Part shown: piece after piece, positions 24,529 to 33,875 of the stretch
Numbering within the stretch: the stretch's first letter is position 1
Layout: every line of letters starts with the position of its first letter
Assembly: GCA_003194525.1 (NCBI GenBank)
Contig: NBIV01000027.1
Location: forward strand, 186,001-250,000
Source: Gracilariopsis chorda
Taxonomy: Eukaryota; Rhodophyta; Florideophyceae; Gracilariales; Gracilariaceae
Reading direction: 5' to 3'
Length of the DNA: 64,000 nucleotides
Program-made: the position numbers and the translations under genes
Notes under the pieces: model-generated
Told to the model about the DNA's origin: nothing
Seen by the model: the letters and a program-made list of their open reading frames with translations, nothing else
Database searches by the model: none

Positions 24529-26856
24529 TTACCTTGAACCATTCCTCCCATTCCCTCCGTTCTCATTCTGCAACCTCTTCATCCACACATCCTCCGGCCG
24601 ACAAGCAGCAACATAACAGTCAAGCACCCCTCCAAGTCGTTTCGTCAGGTGCTCCACGAAGTACTCATCCCTCATTGCCAAGTAGATCTCCCGCTTCGAA
24701 GGTATCCAAAGCGCAACCGTCGCTTTCCTATTCTCATTCCCTGCTATGCGACGCGGATCCCCCTCGTCGAACCCTTCATTCTCCAATTCCTCATGGTGCC
24801 GTTCCCTCACTCTCTCCCATGCCACCCCAATTATGTTCTCCAGAGCAAGCGGGAGATACTCACCAAACAACTTTGAAAACAATAACTGCCGTTTTCCTCC
24901 ACGGCCCACATTCGTGTCCAACGCAGTCAAAACACATCCGATCCAAGCATCCAAGCGTGCCAAATGCATCACAGTTCCATCCACATAATCTGTCTTCCCT
25001 TCGCCTCCCGGTACCACCTCATATCCCATAAACTCTGCCAGCACTTCTACCGCAGCTCCGTTCTTAAAGTACACGTCCTCCCCACCAAAGTCCCTTAACC
25101 TTCGAGCAACTTGAAATCCAGAATATGTAAGATCGTCAATCGCACTCATTCTCCATGCACATAAGATTCGGCTCTTCTCTACCTCCTTTCCCATTAACTT
25201 GCTTCTCGCTTCCTCTAACTGCTTCTTCAATTCCACATCAAGCTCCGTCCCCTCCTGAGGTCTCACACGTCTTGCTATCAAGTCATACCCAAGTAGCGAA
25301 AACAACTTTTCCCGTGCCGCCCGCTTCCGAACCCCAATCACATCGCTCAACGTTTGCTTCATACGCTGCCTCAAACACCTGTCCCGAGCTACGTCCTGCA
25401 TACACTGAATCTTCTTACCCGCTTGTCAAATCGACTCCCATCTATGCCCTTCAATCTCAACACCAATCAAATACTTCAAAAGTTCATTGCTTCCTCCTCG
25501 CAAACTCGGTGTATACGCCATCATCTCTGATACGATCTCAAAGGGACACCGAGGAACAATTTCGTTCCCTCCCACTACGAATACACTCGACTCCGTCCCT
25601 TTCCCTAAGATCTCACACCGGTTCGTCCAGTTCCTCTCCATTCGATCCGTAGTAAAACAAAGCTCCGACACTTCCAACTTTGCGTAATACAATATCCTAT
25701 CATACACTACCCTAGCAAATCCATAAAAGCTCTCGTCCACATCAACCACATACTTTTTACGCCTCGTCAAATCAGTGTCTCCCCCTTCAGCTCTTCTTCT
25801 CTCCGCACTCCTTACCTTTATCCCTTCCCTCAAACTGGCAATCAGCATGTTCTTCTCGATCATTTCTTCCCTCATCCTCTTCAGTTCCTCCTGTGTCAGC
25901 TTCAAAGATATCTTTAAAGTAGTATGGTCCTCCTTAAGGCTTCCAAGTTCTCCCTTTAGCGAATTCACCTTCTGAACCAATGTAGGTCTAGACAACACAC
26001 CGATCTCATCATCATCAAGGTCCTTCACAACATCGGTACTCACCACTTGCTCATCACGGGGTGACTTATTCACATTCTCTTCCGCCTCCAATCCCATTTC
26101 GAAAGATCGGTCAAATGATACCGAAATTCTTCGCCTTCTCTCCCGCATTCCTTCCGGTGTACGCAGCGCATTGCGTCCGCTTTCTTTCTCTACGTCAGGG
26201 ACGATGTCCATATTCCTCGATCGGATGGGAGTGCCACCATTTCCATCTTGATCTCTCGTGGCCTCATTCTCATGAAATACATTAGAACACCGCCCGTGCT
26301 TCTCACGTGCACTTCCTTCGGTACACCTCCCCTTCGTAATCTCATCTTCGCGCTCTCCTTCGCTCTCAGGCAAATAAACATTCACCTCTTCTTGCGCGCG
26401 CTCTTGATTACCACTGGGAGCTCCACGTCGCTTGGAGTTACGACACTCCTGCACCTCCTTTCCACACGACAAGACCTTCCTCACTCCTGAGCCTTCAGCG
26501 CGTGCCTGCTCGGAAACACCATCTCCCTCCACTCCGCTCCTGTCGTGTTTCGCAGCTTCCTCGTTGGATCTCCGCTTCATCCGTTGCACGCGCCTTGGTT
26601 CCTTGCCAGACCGCGCCTCTCGGGAGAGCTCCGGCCTCAAATTATCGTTTATCGTGCGATCCGATGCGCCACTTGGGTTTGAACCCCCTGTCCCTCCTTT
26701 TCTCCCGGACAAACCGCTCCTCGGAACGCGGGTAGCTCCTACCTGAGGTCCTTTCGTGCCACTCGGACTTCGTTCCTCCACACCCCTCCGTCGCGTTTTC
26801 GGTGCATTCGTCGCGCCTTCCCTCCCGGCGCCTCTCTTCTTCCCCTTCACGGGCAT
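24529..26856 (-). CDS. transposon accessory coiled-coil protein, one internal TGA
   Basis: Two frames lie in register and are separated only by TGA at 25,426-25,428: an N-terminal part from the ATG at 26,856 (MPVKGKKRGAG; an upstream in-frame ATG at 26,937 is possible) and a 290-codon C-terminal part. Residues 1-250 are very basic and low in complexity (KTRRRG, RRVQRMKRRS). A heptad-like coiled coil follows (VNSLKGELGSLKEDH, then KLTQEELKRMREEMI). The remainder is globular and unrecognised, on both sides of the TGA (FYGFARVVYDRILYYAK before it, GYEVVPGGEGKTDYVDG after it). In CACTA elements a second, DNA-binding protein often accompanies the transposase, which would suit this gene, but that is inference. 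The TGA may be a mutation, a readthrough site or the end of one of two genes. Confidence 0.5.
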
Positions 26857-27116
26857 AGCTGTTAGATAATGTCGCGTGCTTGTGGCGGGGAAACACCGCG
26901 GCCCTAAAACGACGTGTGCCGAGCAGGAAGAACTCACGAAAAGCCACGAAGGGTTTTTGGCATTAGTTCCACCTCTCTGAAAACATGAAAAAAATTACCC
27001 TGATGTTCCTACCACTCGTTAACCGAATGGGTCCCCTGACATATCGCCCCCCCATCAAGGACTTTTTCACTAAAGTAGCTATGTGGTTTACAAACTCGGT
27101 TTCTTTAGTATATAAG

Positions 27117-29021
27117 CTAGTCAATTACAATAGCTCCATCATCTATACGCAGATGCGTCTGAGTATGCCAATCATAGACATTTCCGTATTCACTAAAGAT
27201 TTCGTCCCCTTCCTCTATTTCAACAAGGGCTTCCAGCTTGATAAGCCTGTAGTCTGTTAGTTTCCTACGGTTCAGCCCTAGGCCAGGTGAACGTTTCATC
27301 CGCACGTTAGCCTCACGCTTTTTCACAAGGCCATCTACCGTAGCATCTAAGTCCTTATCGCCTTCGACATACTTAGGGTCGTTAATATACCCTGCAACAC
27401 AAAACGGAGCTGGAACAACCCAAAGAATCGGGTTGGTTTGTTTTCCATGGTTCAGTGTTCTCCGATGAGGTAGTGCAGAGAACTGATGCCCATGAACATC
27501 CACCTCCACCGCATATTTTCGAAAGCGATCCTTCGTCACACCCATAACTCCGTCCCCGTAGGTCTTGTGCACTTCTTTACGGTTCGTCAGATCATGATAC
27601 ACGAGTGTCCCATAGAAGTAGCACACTACCTCCCCTACAGCAATTCGACGAGTTGCAAACACTCCAACACCAGCGTTATCGTGGCGAATAGTAGACTTGC
27701 TGATTCGTAGTCCATAATGCACAGCTTCCATTGCCAGCAGCGAGTTCATGTTCTCCAGATTCATCCTACCCTGCAGCACGCTAGGCCATTGATCGAAGGT
27801 CCTGCTCTTACCCAATTTGGCTACCTCTTCACTTCTCCACTGCGTCGACAGGAACTGGACGACGTGTGGGGGAAGCATCCGGTACGGAGAAAAGCCATTG
27901 ACTGCCTTCCATGACAAGGTATGCCTCAATCTGCCCATTGGAAATGCGATGACAACAGTATGGGCCATCTTCCTGAGCTCTTGGTTCTTCTCAAGATTGG
28001 TGTTTCCCTCCCGGATTATAGAAGCAAAACGAACAATAGCAGCATGCTTTGCGTGTTCAAAGCAAGCTTTATCGTCTTCACATCCTACAAATATCCGGTG
28101 CTTCGGCAGTTCCATGCATGCCATCGCTGTAGAGAACGTCCCCGCAAAGAGGTCAACCACTAGGTCTCCTGGCTGACTAAACCTGCAAATGAGTTCCTTC
28201 AGCAATGCCCTACACTTCTGTTCCGGTCGCACCTTTTTCCTCGTAGTGATTCTCTCCGAGTTTGTCACATTCCATAGCAGAGTTTCGCCATAAGACATAG
28301 GCGGCACCTGGTCTATGATTGCGTGATATGCCGGGTAGCGTGAAGGGATAAAATTAAAGTTCTCATAGTTCACCATTCTGTGCTGTTGGGAATACGGGAC
28401 CCCAGAGCGCACTGCATGTACGGCATACTCCGACGTCTGGTACAGCCGACAGCTCCGCCTTCCCGGATTACCCATCGAGTTCCCCATGGATCGTACGAAC
28501 TGGAGGGGTTGTTCGTCCACGACAAAAGAAAAACGAGTTGTGCCAGAGTCATCTGTGTACGTAACACTCCGCAGCACCTCCCGCCACTTCTGTATCTGAT
28601 CCCACGAGCAGAACAATATAACATGCCCACCGGGACGTAGCAACTTTGAAATTCTTTTCCCTGCCCGGGCCATGGTCTTCTCGGTGAGAACATCATGACC
28701 ACTGTTCTCCCGATTACGCTCCGCACGAGTCCCATATGGGGGATCCGAAAGCACGAACTGTACCCTTCCTTCAATGGATAGTTCGCTGTCCCCGGACTTG
28801 TTGTCGTCGACTTCGACAAGGTCTTGGAAACTGCAGTTGTGAAGACGGAAGCTGCGGGACATCTGCCTCTCACAGTACTCGTACGACATCAACTGATCTA
28901 AAGTCTTCGGATACGGTGGAGGTTGAACACCAGTCTCCTTCACGCTGTACGTCAGTCTCTGAGACAATGTCGTTGTCTGCAGACCAGTAGTAGCTCTTGG
29001 AGCAGCCACACTCTCCACCAC
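27117..29021 (-). CDS. fusion of beta-class DNA amino-methyltransferase and SET-domain methyltransferase
   Basis: A 634-residue open frame. Residues 85-335 are a bacterial-type N6-adenine/N4-cytosine DNA methyltransferase: FVLSDPPYGTR (catalytic motif IV, 90-99), LLRPGGHVILFCSW (127-140), and later GDLVVDLFAGTFSTAMA (285-301), the S-adenosylmethionine-binding motif I. Motif IV before motif I is the beta-class order. Residues about 440-615 look like a SET protein-lysine methyltransferase: AGVGVFATRRI, CVAGYINDPKY and EEGDEIFSEYG at the usual spacing. The frame upstream of 29,021 stays open for about 12 codons without an ATG and meets TTTTCTGAACAG, a good 3' splice site, so a first exon probably lies upstream. 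Substrate base and SET target cannot be told from sequence. It lies amid the transposon's genes, suggesting self-marking of element DNA and chromatin (inference). Confidence 0.8.
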   Translation of the reverse strand: MVESVAAPRATTGLQTTTLSQRLTYSVKETGVQPPPYPKTLDQLMSYEYCERQMSRSFRLHNCSFQDLVEVDDNKSGDSELSIEGRVQFVLSDPPYGTRAERNRENSGHDVLTEKTMARAGKRISKLLRPGGHVILFCSWDQIQKWREVLRSVTYTDDSGTTRFSFVVDEQPLQFVRSMGNSMGNPGRRSCRLYQTSEYAVHAVRSGVPYSQQHRMVNYENFNFIPSRYPAYHAIIDQVPPMSYGETLLWNVTNSERITTRKKVRPEQKCRALLKELICRFSQPGDLVVDLFAGTFSTAMACMELPKHRIFVGCEDDKACFEHAKHAAIVRFASIIREGNTNLEKNQELRKMAHTVVIAFPMGRLRHTLSWKAVNGFSPYRMLPPHVVQFLSTQWRSEEVAKLGKSRTFDQWPSVLQGRMNLENMNSLLAMEAVHYGLRISKSTIRHDNAGVGVFATRRIAVGEVVCYFYGTLVYHDLTNRKEVHKTYGDGVMGVTKDRFRKYAVEVDVHGHQFSALPHRRTLNHGKQTNPILWVVPAPFCVAGYINDPKYVEGDKDLDATVDGLVKKREANVRMKRSPGLGLNRRKLTDYRLIKLEALVEIEEGDEIFSEYGNVYDWHTQTHLRIDDGAIVID

Positions 29022-29044
29022 CTCTTCGACCTCATTATCCCCAC

Positions 29045-29183
29045 CCAGCTGTTCAGAAAATCAAAAAATTAGTGTAAAATGAACCATGCATCTTCCGCCC
29101 ATGACCTACTAGGTCGTACCGCAGATGTCCGTTCATTCCAGACACCAATTTTAAACTAATTTTTTGATTTTCGGAACTGCTGG
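29045..29183. repeat. 36-base foldback between divergent genes
   Basis: Arms 29,045-29,080 and 29,148-29,183 are inverted copies with 33 of 36 matching bases and a 67-base loop. It lies just upstream of the methyltransferase gene and overlaps its likely 3' splice site, on the side facing the divergent membrane-protein gene. It could be a small MITE, a paired regulatory site or an intron structure. Confidence 0.75.
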
Positions 29184-29494
29184 CCGCCACCCCCAAAAAC
29201 AAACTTCGAATACCAATGCAAAATCATTACAGGTGCATTGCAGCGCCGCCTAAATGAACTTAATGGTTGTCAGGAAACGTCTTCAATACCATGTATTTCA
29301 AAAGTATAGATGCTCACGTCGCCTGAACCGAGCAGACGTGATCACGAGAGCATCTTACGCGACTGGGTGCCACGACAACTTGATCACGCGAACGCTTCAA
29401 GAATGCAGCGTGGTTCTCGGCCGGAATAAGAGTTCTACGAAGACGAAGAAGCATTGTCCCAGGAAATCCGCTTCGCTGCGAAGGCCTGACATAG

Positions 29495-30358
29495 AAATGC
29501 CGACTACGCGAGGAAAAGCGAAAAGCATGGGCTTGGTGCGCATATGCGTTTCTGTTTTCATTAGCCATTGGTGCTCTTTATGGGGTATTGAAACCGCTTT
29601 TGATGCATTATGTGGTAGGGGATGTTCGAATGTCTCCGAAGATGTTGATTGTGGTAATTCTGGAGACTGTTTTGCATTTGTTTATCTTCGATATGGTGTT
29701 TGCATTGCATAGAAGGCATTTTGGTTCATTGGCATACGTACCTTTGCGGGACAGCCAGCGAATGGCACGGATTTCTGTGATTCGAAACAGACTACTTGGA
29801 TTCACGATGGCAGGTCTTTTGCCATTGAATGTTTGTATTTTTGTTGGCTATCACTTCTTGGAAGCGCCAATTTCGATTGGAATGGAACTTAGGACTGGTG
29901 CTCTTGCATTTTTCACTGGTGGTTTCATGTTTGGGGGTATGTCGTATGTGGTTGAACGGCTAACGATGTTTTTTGTGACTAGGGACAGCATTAACAATGA
30001 GAGAGAGCTCCCATATGTGCAGAGAGGTAGTGTTGGGCTGATTTTGGATGTGTGCAGGACCGTATACGGTGGTTTGAATAAGGTGCTTGGGTTTAGAGAT
30101 GGTGTGGCTACTATGAGGCTCTATATCGGAAGGGTGTTCCCTGTTGTGTTTACCTACTTGATTTTCACGTTCCTGAGCGATACTTCTTTGCACAAGGTAA
30201 GGGGACTCGCGCCTGTAGTGGAGAATACTATCTTTTTCGTGCTGCTTCTTTTGGGTATGGCTGTGGATATGGACTTGGAGTACCATTTTCGAAGGTATGT
30301 TGCGAATCTAGGAGAGCACTGTAGGCCTGTTGGTTCTCGTTTTGAACCATTTCTTTAG
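29495..30358 (+). CDS. multi-pass membrane protein of unknown family
   Basis: Open from 29,495 to a TAG at 30,358. The first in-frame ATG is at 29,603, but the upstream open part encodes another hydrophobic segment (WCAYAFLFSLAIGALYGVL) and is preceded by CTGACATAG, a plausible branch point and 3' splice site. The true start is therefore probably in an upstream exon. Five further hydrophobic segments are visible, for example MLIVVILETVLHLFIF, GFTMAGLLPLNVCIFVGYHF, ALAFFTGGFMFGGM, VFPVVFTYLIFTFL and TIFFVLLLLGMAV, giving about six membrane spans. I do not recognise the family. Divergent from the methyltransferase-SET gene across the foldback. A membrane protein is an odd cargo for a DNA transposon. 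Confidence 0.55.
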   Translation, partial: KCRLREEKRKAWAWCAYAFLFSLAIGALYGVLKPLLMHYVVGDVRMSPKMLIVVILETVLHLFIFDMVFALHRRHFGSLAYVPLRDSQRMARISVIRNRLLGFTMAGLLPLNVCIFVGYHFLEAPISIGMELRTGALAFFTGGFMFGGMSYVVERLTMFFVTRDSINNERELPYVQRGSVGLILDVCRTVYGGLNKVLGFRDGVATMRLYIGRVFPVVFTYLIFTFLSDTSLHKVRGLAPVVENTIFFVLLLLGMAVDMDLEYHFRRYVANLGEHCRPVGSRFEPFL

Positions 30359-30600
30359 ACACGTTCGTAGTTCTACCTGTACATACCTAAGTTAGTGTGA
30401 TAGAGTTGTAAACTGAAGGAAGTGTTAAACTAATGTCGTTCTAAATTTTTCGTTTCAGATTATTGGTGGGACACGACTCGGTGGGAAATGGCGCGAAAAC
30501 GGGCGAGTGAAAAAATGCGGTTGGATAAGTACCTGGGGAGTGCTCGCTTGGTGGTTGGGTTAGGAACGGGAGCGCCGTTGTGGTGGGGCGTGTAGTAGCC

Positions 30601-31359
30601 ATGTCTAGCGAAGACGTGAATGATGAGGAGCTACTGGCGTTGTTGGGTAAAGCGGAGAAGAGGGAGGTCCCCGAGACGCCTCCAAGGACGAAGAAGGAGG
30701 AGGAAGGGAAGGGTGATGGTGAAGAGGGCAAGGGAAGGAACGTTGTTGGGTTCGGGGAGCTTGGGGTTGGGACGATGATGGGAGGGGATGGGGGGGAGGG
30801 AAGTGAGGGCGAGGGAAGTCGAGGAGGACGGGGAGGAGGAGGAGGTGGGGCGGGGCGAATGAGTCGGTTTTACCGCGATGTGAAGAAACTGGTGAGGAGC
30901 GTGGGCGGAGGGCTTAAGGAGCGTTTGGATGAGTGTATCGAGGAGGTTGTGGTGGAGATGGGGGGGATGGTGCTGAGTTCTTCAGAGGAAGGGGTGCCTA
31001 TGGGTGCTGTGGCTGAGCTGCGTAGGAGGGCAAGGGAGGCTGGGGTGTGGGCGGAAATGCATGTCGATGGGGTTGTGGCGTGTGTGGGTGAGGAGCTGAG
31101 GAGACTGTGGAAGGAGAACGAGGAGATGCGTAGACGGGTTTTGGTGTTGGAGAAGCAACTTTTACTGGTTGGTAGGGCTGTGCATCTAATCGAGGAAATG
31201 CAGAAGAAGGTGTGTGATGCGGAAGGGAGAGCTGTTGTCGGGGAAGGCACTCCTGTTACTCCCGGTCGAGGGGCTGTAAGGAAGAGGTTGGAGGAGAAGG
31301 ACGACGAAGGAATAGAAGGTGAGAGTCGGTTGAAGAGGAGGCGTGGAATGAGAGGATAA
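30601..31359 (+). CDS. small acidic/basic coiled-coil protein, likely nuclear
   Basis: The reading frame starts at an ATG at 30,601 (MSSEDVNDEELLALLGKAEK). The translation has an acidic N-terminal helix, a Gly-rich linker (SRGGRGGGGGGAG), two helical stretches including a coiled coil (LRRLWKENEEMRRRVLVLEKQ), and a C-terminal basic cluster (RLKRRRGMRG) that could be a nuclear localisation signal. No family is recognised. The sense strand is very G/A-rich, unlike the C/T-rich transposase sense strand. It is the last gene before the right subterminal repeats, so it is probably element-encoded. Confidence 0.5.
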   Translation: MSSEDVNDEELLALLGKAEKREVPETPPRTKKEEEGKGDGEEGKGRNVVGFGELGVGTMMGGDGGEGSEGEGSRGGRGGGGGGAGRMSRFYRDVKKLVRSVGGGLKERLDECIEEVVVEMGGMVLSSSEEGVPMGAVAELRRRAREAGVWAEMHVDGVVACVGEELRRLWKENEEMRRRVLVLEKQLLLVGRAVHLIEEMQKKVCDAEGRAVVGEGTPVTPGRGAVRKRLEEKDDEGIEGESRLKRRRGMRG

Positions 31360-31532
31360 GGAGAAGAAGGATGGTAAGGATGGTAAGGGAGGTTTTATGT
31401 TTGGTGTTCAAGAGTGTGGGTGCCACCCAGTGAGGCTGAGAGAACAGTTGGGCTCCAAACTTTGACAATTTGAAGTTTGAAATCCACGAGATGGAAATAT
31501 GTAAGTTAATTTGGGTTGCATGGGGGTGGGGC

Positions 31533-31783
31533 CGCTGGCCGCTACGCGGCCAGCGCCATTTCGAGCCCTCTAACTAGCGTTTAGTGAGCAAAGAACTTGC
31601 TCTAAACTTGAAACTAGCGAAGTGCGGTACTAGGGACGGATGACAATAGAAAATATGAAAGAGTGATTTCCGAAAAATTTTTTTTTTTGCTTGCCAACCA
31701 CCACGAACTAGCAGAATCTAGCGTTTTCGTAGTTTTTTTGAGTGATTGCCTAACAAACTTGCGATCTAGCACCCTTATCTAGC
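31533..31783. repeat. right subterminal region: hairpin plus CTAGC repeats
   Basis: A perfect 10-base-pair hairpin at 31,533-31,555 (CGCTGGCCGC, loop TAC) is followed by six copies of CTAGC at about 31,572, 31,608, 31,706, 31,716, 31,765 and 31,778. Repeated short motifs next to the ends are typical transposase-binding arrays in CACTA-type elements. Confidence 0.5.
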
Positions 31784-31800
31784 ATTCCGAGAACACCGAC

Positions 31801-32016
31801 GTATTCCCCTTTACTCACAGAATTAACGGTGTCACCGAATTTACGGTTTATGAATATATGCATCATGGTCAAGAAGCAAGAAATACACGAGGAAGAAGTT
31901 TGAAGTAAGAAGAAGTATGAAGGCACAAGTTTGTTTACTCTGTGTTCAGAAGGTGTATCACTAGTTGATCAAGTACCGCTATGTTGCTACAATTCCGATG
32001 ATGGACGGCCACCACT
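31801..32016. other. no supported gene; possible transposon right boundary
   Basis: AT-leaning sequence between the CTAGC repeats and the capsid-like relic. Nothing coding seen. The right end of the cargo transposon is probably here or just before. Confidence 0.4.
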
Positions 32017-33650
32017 TTAGTTTGACGCTCCTGGCGTATGCTGCGCTGCAAACGCTAGCAGCTGGCTCACTTCATTCGTAACAGCCGGAACTGAGATAAT
32101 CAGATTAACCAGGTTAGCTCGCAATGCTGCGAATTCTGCGGACACCGTAGTTGGAAGTGAAGCACTCTGCTGAGTTCCCAGATTCCAAACGGACTGTGCT
32201 ATGGCTCCTGTAGTGGATGCTTCGGCAGCACTGCCACCCGAAAAGTTCACACCCGCCTTGGGTCGGCGCCACTGAGCGCATTCGCTTCATCATCCAAAAT
32301 CGGATCTTCGAGGCCAACCGAAGCATGGTAATCATCACTGAAGACGAACCCAGTGGGATGATCCTCAGGAATCACGCGTGGGGCGTTGCTTAACATTAAC
32401 GCTTGAGCATGCGACGTCTCACACCCTTCATAAAGGTCGTAATAGATGAAATCCCCAGCTCCTGGATGGCGAAGATCCGGAGACCGGTCATAGAGAGAAC
32501 GGTTTACCATCGTGAAACTACTGTACGACACGGTGTTCCAATTAACCTGAGCAACCACATCTAGGACGTAATAAAGTTCATGCACGTTCTCTTTGGAACC
32601 GAGAAAGTTGTGGAGATTAAGTGTTCGCATTACCTGTGGGAGGTACTGAGGTAGGCATAAGACCCTGCACTGGTCCTATGCTTCTCGAAGGGGGAAAAAC
32701 GCAATGCGGGCAGCCCACTAGGCGATTAATAACGACCAGTATCCAGACCTGAGATTGATGAGCATGCGTAACGCCACGTACGTGAAACAAGGAGGGCGTT
32801 CCGAGTAACACCCTTTGGGTACTTCAACACGAGACCACCAAGTTGGTAAGGGCACGATCCGCCTATCAAAAGCCTGTGGCCGGTATCGTTCTGTTTCGAT
32901 GTTCACGTATGGGATCAAGTATCCGTGACGGGATCGCGCTTTACACGGAACCAAGATATAACTGGCAACCCTGTCGAGTGTAACGGCTCGCCGTATGTAT
33001 CTGAAACCCGCGAAGCAGGGGCCGTGCAAAGCAGAGCATATTGGGTTCAAAACGAACGATACTCCCGGTAAACACCGAGGCGTCGAATGCAGCCAGTCGG
33101 TCTCCGTACGAGATTTCACCGTAGGTTCGGTATCTCGATACGTCAAATCTATAACGGTACGGTATTGGGCCTGCATTCCACGCACGGCTCAGCCATTTTT
33201 ACACAAGCTTCGTCATCTCTTCACGGGCCTTATCTAGGGTTTCACCTTTTTGGTCATGAATCTTCAACAGATGCGAGTCAATCGCTATGCGACCTATCCA
33301 ATCGGGGGATTCAACTATGTCAAAAGGTAGCCCACCGAGTAATAGACCATTGGTAAGGTACGAAGAGATCAGCACGTGATTTTAACAGCTTCGGGTTGAA
33401 ACCAAGATGCTCTCCAGAAGAGATAGCTATCCCGCAGGGGATTGCGTACGCAGAGCGTATCCTGTGTCACCAAACCAGAAGCATTGGTCGTCACCGGCGT
33501 AGATTCTTCTGAATTCCAGGCCACGGCCAATGGATCCAGTGTAGGACCCGTCCGGTGTTGTGGCAATGGAGCCGAAGGAAAACCAGTCATCTGGTGCACG
33601 CTCGTCTGCGGAGCTCCAGAAGGACCAGCAGAGCTGGAGGCACCCGGGAG
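32017..33650 (-). pseudogene. decayed coding relic, possibly a dsRNA-virus capsid gene
   Basis: On the minus strand a coherent protein of roughly 540 residues can be followed from about 33,650 to a stop at 32,017, through several stops (for example near 33,425, 33,200, 32,955, 32,718 and 32,662) and at least two frameshifts (near 32,940 and 32,250). Well-preserved stretches include DDWFSFGSIATTPDGSY, YRFDVSRYRTYGEISYG and HELYYVLDVVAQVNW. The C-terminus is Ala/Thr/Ser-rich. No enzyme motif is seen. Composition and the lack of catalytic motifs suggest a structural protein. Totivirus-like sequences moved into the nuclear genome have been reported, as I recall, for the red alga Chondrus, which makes a toti-like capsid a reasonable guess. 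The assignment is weak. Confidence 0.4.
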
Positions 33651-33875
33651 AGGGTTTTACGGAAAGTTCGTTTTCATCCTCGGAGGAGTTGGTAGTTGAT
33701 ATTCCAAAGTATTACTCGAGTTCGAGTTTGACGCTTCGGATATGTAACGTCTATCCGCTGATTTGCAAGGAACCGGAATATCGGATAAAATCATCGTCAG
33801 TATGTTATCTAAGCACTTCGCCGCTTGCGACTCCCACTCGAAGAACGCGGGAACCCTCGGCTAAGGAGGGGAAGA
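33646..33875 (+). pseudogene. element C third gene, right fragment, and polypurine tract
   Basis: Plus-strand frame with FTESSFSSSEELVVDIP and a later TPTRRTREPSAKEGK runs into the right LTR. Element A has a similar acidic end (LEDETDESEIDQFSMEV) in the same place. AAGGAGGGGAAGA at 33,863-33,875 is the polypurine tract that primes plus-strand synthesis. Confidence 0.45.

Larger units (their letters stand above)
20730..31800. mobile_element. cargo-bearing Plavaka/CACTA-like DNA transposon inside element C
   Basis: Both neighbours (20,535-20,723 and 33,646-33,875) belong to element C, so the DNA between them is foreign. It holds a Plavaka-like transposase and four other open genes on both strands. 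All are free of obvious decay apart from one internal TGA, while the surrounding element is dead, so the insert is younger. Near each edge is a strong hairpin (20,829-20,861 and 31,533-31,555). Near the right edge CTAGC recurs six times between 31,570 and 31,783, and CTAG also occurs near the left edge. A possible CACT..GCTAGTTT motif is seen at 20,758 (+) and, inverted, at about 31,624. I could not prove terminal repeats or a target duplication, so the ends are approximate. Confidence 0.6.

Noticed and set aside
24190..24537. 115-codon plus-strand frame overlapping the transposase end
   Set aside because: Ser/Thr/Pro-rich shadow of the transposase tail and of the convergent gene's 3' end; no independent support.
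29045..29183. Precursor of a microRNA
   Set aside because: A long foldback could give small RNA, but the position at a splice site and the AT-rich arms give no support for a defined miRNA.
20758..31624. CACT..GCTAGTTT as proven terminal inverted repeats
   Set aside because: The flanking triplets (CAA and CGG) do not match as a target duplication, and more CTAGC repeats lie outside; kept only as a candidate.
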